Below, piece after piece: positions 47,593 to 55,336 of a DNA stretch of 64,000 bases. The notes under the pieces are model-generated. The model had not been told where the DNA came from and did not search any database. It saw nothing but the letters and a program-made list of their open reading frames with translations. Source of the DNA: Mucilaginibacter terrenus (GTDB taxonomy: Bacteria > Bacteroidota > Bacteroidia > Sphingobacteriales > Sphingobacteriaceae). A program made the translations under genes and the position numbers. The stretch lies in the NCBI RefSeq assembly GCF_003432065.1, contig NZ_QWDE01000001.1, forward strand, positions 434,001-498,000, written 5' to 3'. Within the stretch, counting starts at the first letter, position 1. Each line of letters begins with the position of its first letter.

Positions 47593-48690
47593 ATGAAAAT
47601 CCTTTTCCTTATCTTGATGTTATTAATTCCATTTGTATCATCAGCCCAACAGTGCGACTGTCTGCAAAATTTTGATTATACGGTCAACCATGTCAGAGAA
47701 GATTATGCCGGGTATAAGGATAAAATCAAAGCGAGAAATAGAAAGGGGTTTGATAACTTCACAAGTTTACTGAGAAAGAAAGCAATGACCGCAGATCGTG
47801 TGGACTCATGCTATATTATTTTGAGGACATGGACGAATTATTTCCGGGACAACCACCTCCGTGTTCAATTGGATTGGCGTTATAGGCAGAAATACCCGGA
47901 ATCAGTAAAATTATTGAATAAACGTTTTGCAAAACCAAAGAACATTAATGTGTCAACTGAAAAATTAGAGGCATTGACTAATATCCGGATACTTGATGAA
48001 AAGACAGTTCTATTAAGGCTTCCGTCCTTCGAGTGGGGCGAAAAGAAGATGATTGATAGCTTACTGAAAGCATATGATCAGCAATTAAAGAGAACACCAA
48101 ACTGGATCATAGATCTTAGAGGGAACGTCGGTGGCACTGATTATGCCTTTAGTGGATTAATGCCATTCATCTACACTGACCCAATACACATAAAACCTGA
48201 TGAGTTTCTTTCTTCAATAGACAATATCCAAATTCTGGCTGAAAATCTCAAAGATAGTGACCTTTCACAGGCAGGCAAGGACTTCATAACCAACTTGATT
48301 GGATTAATGAAGCAACATCCGAACCAATTTGTCAATCCTTCAGGGAAGGATAACTTCGATATCAGATTAGATACGGTTTATCAATATCCGGCCAATGTAG
48401 CCATTCTGATCGATAGAAACACGGCTAGTTCCGCAGAATCTTTTTTATTGAGTGCTGTGCAGAGCAAGAAAGTAAAAATATATGGGGAAAATTCAGCCGG
48501 AACCTTGGATTATAATAACACGCAATTTTTTGATATACCGTGCAAGGACTTTAATCTAGTTATTCCTATCGGACGTTCTAAACGACTGCCTAAAAATCCA
48601 ATCGATAACATCGGCGTTAGACCAAACATTCGAATAGATGAAGCACATCCTGATAAGATCAGTTTCATAAAGGGGCTATTGGATAAATAG
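47593..48690 (+). CDS. S41-family (tail-specific protease-like) secreted peptidase
   Basis: 365 residues from the ATG at 47593 (MKILFLI, signal ending SSAQQ); a GTG at 47560 is less likely. The S41 core is present: NWIIDLRGNVGG, then VAILIDRNTASSAESF with the nucleophile Ser, and YGENSAG. There is no PDZ domain, as in many short Bacteroidota S41 peptidases. It is the only intact gene in the tRNA-Pro island and is therefore either cargo or selectively kept. About 200 bp upstream hold no recognisable gene. Confidence 0.83.
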   Translation: MKILFLILMLLIPFVSSAQQCDCLQNFDYTVNHVREDYAGYKDKIKARNRKGFDNFTSLLRKKAMTADRVDSCYIILRTWTNYFRDNHLRVQLDWRYRQKYPESVKLLNKRFAKPKNINVSTEKLEALTNIRILDEKTVLLRLPSFEWGEKKMIDSLLKAYDQQLKRTPNWIIDLRGNVGGTDYAFSGLMPFIYTDPIHIKPDEFLSSIDNIQILAENLKDSDLSQAGKDFITNLIGLMKQHPNQFVNPSGKDNFDIRLDTVYQYPANVAILIDRNTASSAESFLLSAVQSKKVKIYGENSAGTLDYNNTQFFDIPCKDFNLVIPIGRSKRLPKNPIDNIGVRPNIRIDEAHPDKISFIKGLLDK

Positions 48691-49036
48691 ACGTTTAATT
48701 TAGAAATTGCTATTTAGGTGAGCGAACGCTGCGAAAAGCAGGATTGTTAATAGCAAGGCCAACAATTAAAAGTAAACAGCAAGGCATAACGGCCTGAGAA
48801 ACCCAACCGCCTGCCCGCTGCTAACATCTTTTTAATCAATAATAAGTTCAAACTTCAAGAAGGCTTCCCGCTTCCCAGAAATAAAAAGGGATTTTGTATT
48901 TCGTTAAAGCTTAGTTGGTAAGGGCTATTTGACCAATAATCTTTTCACATTTAGTCATAAAGAAACGCTTATCGAATGAGTCGAGGCTCTTGTTTTATTT
49001 CAGCTGAATTTGTATCTTTAATCCTGAAAACAGGGA

Positions 49037-49055
49037 GTTACCTAAGTGAACACCT
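49037..49055 (+). repeat. Right inner direct repeat (possible integrase arm site)
   Basis: GTTACCTAAGTGAACACCT, two mismatches from the left copy at 46090. It lies 60 bp inside the right attachment repeat. Confidence 0.55.
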
Positions 49056-49114
49056 GCTTTGATTAGTTTTGATTAATACGTTGATAATTAATAATTTACA
49101 AGCATTGGTTATCG

Positions 49115-49129
49115 TCCTGCCATCCCGAC
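49115..49129 (+). repeat. Right attachment repeat (attR)
   Basis: TCCTGCCATCCCGAC, an exact copy of the tRNA-Pro 3' end at 45972-45986 with no tRNA around it. Confidence 0.85.
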
Positions 49130-49243
49130 AACAGTCTTTTTGCTTTATAAGATTTTCTTTTTTTATTTTTAGTATAAATGCGCGTAGACCGGCTTACGAC
49201 TGTCGTACTTTTAAAATAATGGGTGCTTTTACACGCGGAGTGA

Positions 49244-52200
49244 TCAGTCGTCTCGTAAGCTTTTGATAGGGTTTGCAGTTGCTGCGTTAATTGCCTGAAA
49301 ACTTATGGTAGCAAGTGCAATAACTAACGCAGTTATTCCGCCTACCGCAAACAACCACCAGCTTATATCAATACGGTAAACGTAATTATGCAGCCATTGG
49401 TTCATGTAATACCACGCAATTGGTGCTGCAACCATAAATGCAATACTTATAAGTGTAATAAATTCTTTTGAAAATAAATAAACAATGCTGCCGGCTGTAG
49501 CTCCAAGTACTTTCCTGATACCAACTTCTTTAACTCGCTGTACAGCCATGAAGGAGGCCAATCCGTACAACCCCAGGCAACTTAGGAATATGGCTATTGC
49601 AGCAAAAAGCTTGTATAAAGCTGCCAATTGACTCTCCTGTTTATAAAAGCTTGCTATCTTTTCGTCTAAAAACTTATACTCATACACAAAGTCAGGAAAG
49701 GATTCATCAAATACTTTCTTTATACCCAGTATTGTAGCAGGCATATTTGTTGTTGAAAGCTTTATTCCTGCCTGGTTGTACATGGTATTGTTTGTGGATA
49801 TGAGCAATGGTGCAAGACCATGACGAAACGACCGGTTATTAAAATCTTTAACTACACCAACTACAACACACTTAATTTGGTCGCTCCAAATACTTATTTC
49901 TTTATTAAGTATGTCATTGGCGTTTTTAAGGCCCAAGTTTTTTACTAATGATTCATTTACCAAAAACTCTCTTGTAAGATTAGACGGCCGAAGGTTCCTG
50001 CCTGCAATGATTTGTAATTTGTAAGCAGAAACGTAATCGTCGTCGGCAAATTTGGTTATCACCTTAAAGTCTGTTTCTTTGATGGAATGATTAAACCGGA
50101 TTGTGTTCCATGTGTCACCTCCATTCTCAACCGGAGCATTAGAACTGTAGCTTACTGTTTTTACACCATTTAATTCCAATAATTGATTCTTTAAATAATC
50201 AAGCCTGCTAATGCGAAGGCTGTCTACCCGGAAAGGAATATTTATAATTGCTTCTTTATCAAACCCAAGAGGCTGATTCATGAAATAATGCATCTGCTTT
50301 ACAATGATAAAGGTGGCGATGATAAGTACCTGTGCAACTATAAACTGAAAAGCAACTAAACCTCTTCTAAAAGTAATTCCATTGTTAAATGATATTTTAC
50401 GTTTTAAAGCATTAATGGGATTGAACCTGGACAAGACAATTGCGGGATAAAACCCCGCAAGAGCCGTAACAACTATGGTCACAAATAAAAGGAACAGGGG
50501 CAACTGTGGATCGCTAAATAGGCTTAGTGAAAGGGATAGCTCTAATAAGTGGCTGAGATAAGGTAGTGCAATCAGGGTTATTACGATCGCTAAAATCACC
50601 GCGCAAATAACTATTAAAAATGTTTCGGTTAAAAATTGTATTTGCAACTGGACTTTACTACTTCCTAAAACCTTTCGTACACCCACTTCCTTGGCACGAT
50701 TTACCGCTTGCGCCGTTGATAGGTTGATAAAGTTAACGCAGGCAATTGCCAGGATAAAAGCAGCAATTAACCACAACACATTCAAAAGATTATTACTAAC
50801 TGTTTTATTACTGTAATTACCTGCTTCTGCGTCATAATGCACCAAATTTAAAGGTTGTAAAATATGACTATCTCTATTAGCCGGCGACTTAACCCTTTTA
50901 GAAAAAGTGCCTAGTTCCCTGTTAAAATCATTAATTGTTGCATTACGCGGGAGTAAGACATAGCAACCAAAATTTGATACGGTTGTATTCCAATCGGTAG
51001 ACTGAGCCAGGTAATTTCCGGTAAATCCTGTTCCGTAAGAAACCACAATTTTCAACTGTAAGTCTGTGTTTGCTGGTATAGAAGATAAAATACCCGATAC
51101 TTTTAGCACATCTGTACCGTGTTCAAACATAAACCCTCCTGCTTGCAGCTTAATTGTTTTACCAATTGCTGTTCTCCAGTTGCCAAAGTATTTTTCGGCT
51201 ATCTCTTTCGTAAGTAATACATTGTTAGGGTCTTTAAGTGAGGTGTATGTGCCTGCTAACAGCGGAAAGTCAAACACCTTGAAAAATTCGGGAGTGGTGT
51301 AAAATACTCCTTGCTGTTCGTTAAATAACTTTTGGCTACTTGCGTCGTTATTCCCAACCATTAGCTCATCATTCTGGCTCGCAAAAACCGGAACAATCTG
51401 TTCTGCCTGTGGAAAAGCAGTTTTCAGTGCTGCCGGCAGCGGAAAGGGGACATCTTTGCCATAGGTAACAGTTGAAGATTCTGTGTGATGGTATTCTGTC
51501 AACACTCTATAAATCCTGTCTTTATGTGTGTGAAAGCCGTCAAAGCTTTTTTGATATTGTATAACCGTGAATATGATTGTACAAACAGCAATGCCGACGG
51601 CCAGCCCTGTTATATTAATGGCGGTATAACTCTTATTGCGGGTTAGATTACGCCACGCGATTTTTAAATAATTTTTGTACATATAGCTGCGGTTTAATTT
51701 CTTCTGAGACCAACTTGGGGTTGTTTCAGGGGTTGAAATTATAGACCCAAACTGTGAATTACTGCCCATGTTATAAGATGGGAGTTCTTTTTTTAGGCTG
51801 TTTTTAAAGTCGAGCGGGCTTTTTCCTGTTGCTTGCTTAAAAATACGATTAAAGGTGCTTTGAGAACTGAACCCCGACTCATATGCAATACCCAGGAGTG
51901 TTATATGGCTATGAACGGGGCTCTGCATTTTTTTTATCACATCGCTAACGCGATAATCGTTAACAAAATCGTTGAAACTTTTCTTAAAAACCGTGTTAAT
52001 AACTCGGGATAGGTCATGTGTGCTGAGCCCAACTTTGCCAGCAAGTGTATTAAGGTTCAGGTCCGGGTCTTGATAATATAGGCTTGTTTTCATTGCTTTC
52101 TTCAGCTGTAAGCCTTTTTGCTTAAGGTCTAACGGAAGCAATGGCTTTGATCCTGGAGCTGCCTTGGTGTGAATGGCGCTTTGCTGCTTTAAAAATGCGG

Positions 52201-52912
52201 ATACAGCCATCCATATCATTGTAATCCCCAACGTAACACATAGAGAATTGTAAACGTACACTAGTGATTTATAGGGGTGATAGAAATGGTACGCTGTTAA
52301 AAGAAGTATATACAATAGCCATTGCAGTGCAAATGCGATTAACAAGCGTTGCAGCCATTTAAATTCATATAGTTGGCGGTCGTTTGCAGCATTAAAGCCA
52401 AGATTTTGATAGAATAGCCTGATTTTTATCAATGAGCGGTAAACATAGGCTATTATTAACGCAGCGGTAATTAGTTGTATAGACGGGTTTAGTTGCTTGA
52501 ATACTAAAGTGTTGTAGATAGCTGCACCAGTAATTAAGCTCTCCCTTATCTGCATTGCTAGGAATAATAATTGTAGCAGCAGAGGAATAAGACATAGGAT
52601 GTCTTTTTGGCGTAGCTGACAACTTGGTTGGGTTAGTTTAAGTACGTAGAAGTAAACTGACGGACCCAGTGCAGGTAATAATTGTAGTGGAATCCAATTC
52701 CAATGTGGAAGGTAAGTCTCTAAACGGAGATCATCGCCTAAAATACCGGCTATCCAACCTATAATGGTAAGTAATGCAAATGCAAGAAAGCGGTTTGCAG
52801 TAGTATTTGCATTTTTAATAAACCACAGCAGCAGGAAGAAAATGAATCCGGTAAATACCGTGGCTAAGTAAACAAGGCCAAATAGGTTTATATGGAAAGT
52901 ATATGTATTCAA
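49244..52912 (-). CDS. Fusion of a membrane AraC-type regulator and a MacB/FtsX-type ABC permease
   Basis: 1222 residues in one frame. Residues 1-240 contain about seven membrane helices, then an AraC DNA-binding domain (about 265-390: LNTLAGKVGLSTHDLSRV; LGIAYESGFSSQSTFNRIF). From Met411 (base 51682) the sequence is a complete FtsX/MacB permease: MYKNYLKIAWRNL, an N-terminal helix, a periplasmic MacB_PCD domain, FtsX helices (NRAKEVGVRKVLGSS), a second periplasmic domain and second FtsX helices (QRVKEVGIRKVLGAT). No ATPase gene is adjacent. Met411 is where free-standing permeases begin, so a separate internal start is an alternative reading. Confidence 0.82.
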   Translation of the reverse strand: MNTYTFHINLFGLVYLATVFTGFIFFLLLWFIKNANTTANRFLAFALLTIIGWIAGILGDDLRLETYLPHWNWIPLQLLPALGPSVYFYVLKLTQPSCQLRQKDILCLIPLLLQLLFLAMQIRESLITGAAIYNTLVFKQLNPSIQLITAALIIAYVYRSLIKIRLFYQNLGFNAANDRQLYEFKWLQRLLIAFALQWLLYILLLTAYHFYHPYKSLVYVYNSLCVTLGITMIWMAVSAFLKQQSAIHTKAAPGSKPLLPLDLKQKGLQLKKAMKTSLYYQDPDLNLNTLAGKVGLSTHDLSRVINTVFKKSFNDFVNDYRVSDVIKKMQSPVHSHITLLGIAYESGFSSQSTFNRIFKQATGKSPLDFKNSLKKELPSYNMGSNSQFGSIISTPETTPSWSQKKLNRSYMYKNYLKIAWRNLTRNKSYTAINITGLAVGIAVCTIIFTVIQYQKSFDGFHTHKDRIYRVLTEYHHTESSTVTYGKDVPFPLPAALKTAFPQAEQIVPVFASQNDELMVGNNDASSQKLFNEQQGVFYTTPEFFKVFDFPLLAGTYTSLKDPNNVLLTKEIAEKYFGNWRTAIGKTIKLQAGGFMFEHGTDVLKVSGILSSIPANTDLQLKIVVSYGTGFTGNYLAQSTDWNTTVSNFGCYVLLPRNATINDFNRELGTFSKRVKSPANRDSHILQPLNLVHYDAEAGNYSNKTVSNNLLNVLWLIAAFILAIACVNFINLSTAQAVNRAKEVGVRKVLGSSKVQLQIQFLTETFLIVICAVILAIVITLIALPYLSHLLELSLSLSLFSDPQLPLFLLFVTIVVTALAGFYPAIVLSRFNPINALKRKISFNNGITFRRGLVAFQFIVAQVLIIATFIIVKQMHYFMNQPLGFDKEAIINIPFRVDSLRISRLDYLKNQLLELNGVKTVSYSSNAPVENGGDTWNTIRFNHSIKETDFKVITKFADDDYVSAYKLQIIAGRNLRPSNLTREFLVNESLVKNLGLKNANDILNKEISIWSDQIKCVVVGVVKDFNNRSFRHGLAPLLISTNNTMYNQAGIKLSTTNMPATILGIKKVFDESFPDFVYEYKFLDEKIASFYKQESQLAALYKLFAAIAIFLSCLGLYGLASFMAVQRVKEVGIRKVLGATAGSIVYLFSKEFITLISIAFMVAAPIAWYYMNQWLHNYVYRIDISWWLFAVGGITALVIALATISFQAINAATANPIKSLRDD

Positions 52913-53062
52913 GTTGGTTTTTCTTCAATCCAGGTTACTAACAGTCAACTACTAATGTAGCAGAAAATAAGTAGAATGGCTATGAATTGAACAGCAATCT
53001 TGAGTTCGTAAAGCTATTAATACACCTGTACAGGAGTTCTTCTAAAGAGAAAGCTTTTAACC

Positions 53063-54550
53063 TTAGACTACAGTAGCAACATTATCCTGTTGTGCGGCTG
53101 CTTCGTTATTATCTTTCAAAGTCGCAGGACGATTGTAACCAAATAACAATCTTTCCTTTATAACAGCAGCAACTTCGGTAGGTACCAGTTCTTCCCACCC
53201 TTCAGCACCTTGTTTTATTAACTGTAGTACCTTATCGGTTTCTACACTAAGATTGCTTTCGTTATAATGCCTGATGTCTTCTATTTTGTTATTAGCGATC
53301 AGGTATCTGTATAGGTCTATAAGGTGTGGCGGCGGGTAAAACCTGAGGCAGTTCCATATAATGCCATCGCGCAGGGTAGGGTAGATAAAAAGCTTAACCT
53401 TGCGGCTAAACAAAGTGGCAAACGATTCCAGAATACCACCCGGCAGATCTTGGTAATGTACTTCCGAGAATATGTATTCCAGGTTAGGATAGCCTAACAC
53501 CACACCCATCTTAAGCTTGGTGATCTTAGAAAGATAGGCTACTAATTTATAGTACTCGTGGAAATTGGAGATCAATACTGTTTGACCTAATGAACAAAGT
53601 ATATCAACGCGATCAAGGAAGTCCTTTTCATCTATTTCCGCAAGCGGATCAGCGTCGCGCTCCTTCAAGGCTTGCAACGTAAGCTCGCTGATTACCACCA
53701 CGTTCGAACTATCAACATCAGCCTCCTGCATAAATTGCTTCACGCCGGTATTCAGCATGTCCAGATGAACGTTGATGAGCGGCCTGAACCTGCCGCGTAC
53801 CACTACAATATGCTTTTTGTATAATACTTCTGATGGTTGCTGGTTTTTACCGTCCGGGCCAAAAACGGCTGCGTCAGTAAAGCCGTATTTAACCAGGTGA
53901 AGGCTCACTAAACGGTTATCTACGTGGGTAAAGTCCGGTCCTTCAAAGCGGATCATGTCTATTTGTATCCGGTCGCGTGACAGATCGTCCATCAACGAGA
54001 GCAGGAACACAGGTGGATTATCATTATAGTGGAAGCACGCATAGATCAGGTTTACGCCCAATATACCCACTGCCTGCTGCTGTAGTATATTGTCATTATC
54101 CAGCATCTTTACATGCAGCACAACATCGTTGAACGGACCGTTAGGCTTTAGCTGAAAACGTACGCCCATCCAGCCGTGGCCTTCGTTGGTTTTATGGTAA
54201 TTAAGTGCCGAAGCAGTATCCGAGAAAGCGAAAAATGTAGTGTTATCTCCGCGTTGCGTAGCAAGGCGCTCAATTAACAGATCATATTCGCGCTCCAGCA
54301 TGGCCATGAGCCGGTTTTCACTTACGTAACGCCGACCCGGCTGTGCACCATAGATTGCATCTGAAAAGACCATATCATAAGCCGACATGGTTTTAGCAAT
54401 AGTACCTGATGATGCGCCGGCTTTAAAAAAGTTTGCTGCCACGTCCTGACCTGCGCCGATCTCTGCAAAGGAGCCGTAGATACTTGGGTCGAGGTTAATG
54501 GCCAGGGCCTTTTGCTTGGTTCCAATATCTTTATTGTGAATGGCTGCCAT
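53063..54550 (-). CDS. Conserved cytosolic protein of unknown function
   Basis: 495 residues. It starts MAAIHNKDIGTKQKALAI and has no signal peptide or membrane segment. Conserved-looking stretches include YGSFAEIGAGQDVAANFF, SAYDMVFSDAIYG, GHGWMGVRFQ, ILGVNLIYACF and LISNFHEYYKL, plus a repeated leucine-rich C-terminal part; the last 20 residues are low-complexity. I do not recognise a named domain. The alternation of strands and helices suggests an alpha/beta enzyme. Monocistronic, divergent from the DUF1801 gene. Confidence 0.78.
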   Translation of the reverse strand: MAAIHNKDIGTKQKALAINLDPSIYGSFAEIGAGQDVAANFFKAGASSGTIAKTMSAYDMVFSDAIYGAQPGRRYVSENRLMAMLEREYDLLIERLATQRGDNTTFFAFSDTASALNYHKTNEGHGWMGVRFQLKPNGPFNDVVLHVKMLDNDNILQQQAVGILGVNLIYACFHYNDNPPVFLLSLMDDLSRDRIQIDMIRFEGPDFTHVDNRLVSLHLVKYGFTDAAVFGPDGKNQQPSEVLYKKHIVVVRGRFRPLINVHLDMLNTGVKQFMQEADVDSSNVVVISELTLQALKERDADPLAEIDEKDFLDRVDILCSLGQTVLISNFHEYYKLVAYLSKITKLKMGVVLGYPNLEYIFSEVHYQDLPGGILESFATLFSRKVKLFIYPTLRDGIIWNCLRFYPPPHLIDLYRYLIANNKIEDIRHYNESNLSVETDKVLQLIKQGAEGWEELVPTEVAAVIKERLLFGYNRPATLKDNNEAAAQQDNVATVV

Positions 54551-54747
54551 AATAGCTGTTTAAGTATTGCCTGAATAAATGAACGGGGCTTCCGTTAAAA
54601 CGCGTAACAGAAGAGAATTTGTACCCGCGTTTTAAAAATATACACGAAATTACGAGTTTATCGCAAAATTTACATCATAATTGTATCACAACTGAACACA
54701 GATGATCAATTGAAATCTCCTGTAATTGCTTTAAACCGACCTTATTC

Positions 54748-55173
54748 ATGACAGCAAAAAAAATAAAAGAAAAATTCGCAGATACTGCGGAAGTAGATAT
54801 TTATATGCAAAAGCTTGATCATCCTTTGAAAGATGTTCTGCAAGCGCTGCGCCAAGTTATCTTGGAGAGTAGTAACGAAATTGGCGAACACATCAAATGG
54901 AATTCACCAAGTTTTCTGTTTACAGGTGAAATGTCTCCGTTTGATCCGAAAGAATACAAAAGGTACATCATTGTTTCTAATATGTTGCAAAAGGAATGCG
55001 TACGATTGGTTTTCCTTTCTGGTGCAAAATTAAATGACCCCGGACAACTATTAACCGGGAATTACACTGATGGACGGCGTATTGCAATGTTTCATAATCT
55101 TGCGGAAGTGAGCGCTAAGAAACAGCAACTGCAACAATTGATCGCACAATGGCTGGAGGTACTAGAGCGTTAG
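54748..55173 (+). CDS. DUF1801-family protein
   Basis: 141 residues. It has the DUF1801 (YdhG-like) fold pattern: VDIYMQKLDHPLKDVLQALRQVI, then EHIKWNSPSF, a beta strand region and a helical C-terminus. Members form small soluble SBDS/frataxin-like folds; some Bacillus relatives are iron chaperones, but that cannot be transferred here. Single gene with a 197-bp divergent upstream region. Confidence 0.8.
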   Translation: MTAKKIKEKFADTAEVDIYMQKLDHPLKDVLQALRQVILESSNEIGEHIKWNSPSFLFTGEMSPFDPKEYKRYIIVSNMLQKECVRLVFLSGAKLNDPGQLLTGNYTDGRRIAMFHNLAEVSAKKQQLQQLIAQWLEVLER

Positions 55174-55336
55174 TATTTACTTGCTAACCTATGTTTTAGA
55201 TATAGTCGTCACAAAGCTGTTACACATAAGTATTCACAGTTAAATAAATTTGTGCTCAGGCAATTTTTCTCAATATTAGCATCTGTAATGCACTAAGTAT
55301 TTAGTTGCACAAAAAGCACTCAATTAACTGACTTAT

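Larger units (their letters stand above)
45972..49129 (+). mobile_element. Decayed integrative element inserted at the 3' end of tRNA-Pro
   Basis: About 3.16 kb bounded by the 15-bp direct repeat listed separately, one copy being the tRNA 3' end. Inside are a broken tyrosine integrase, a cut-off helix-turn-helix gene, an ORF6N remnant and an intact S41 peptidase gene. The content and tRNA target fit a tyrosine-recombinase element that has lost nearly all its genes. Transfer genes are absent, so it is immobile on its own. Confidence 0.82.
48691..49243. other. Intergenic region holding the right end of the island
   Basis: 553 bp without a credible gene. It contains the right inner repeat (49037-49055) and the right attachment repeat (49115-49129). 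The 114 bp after it presumably represent the original sequence downstream of tRNA-Pro. Confidence 0.6.
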
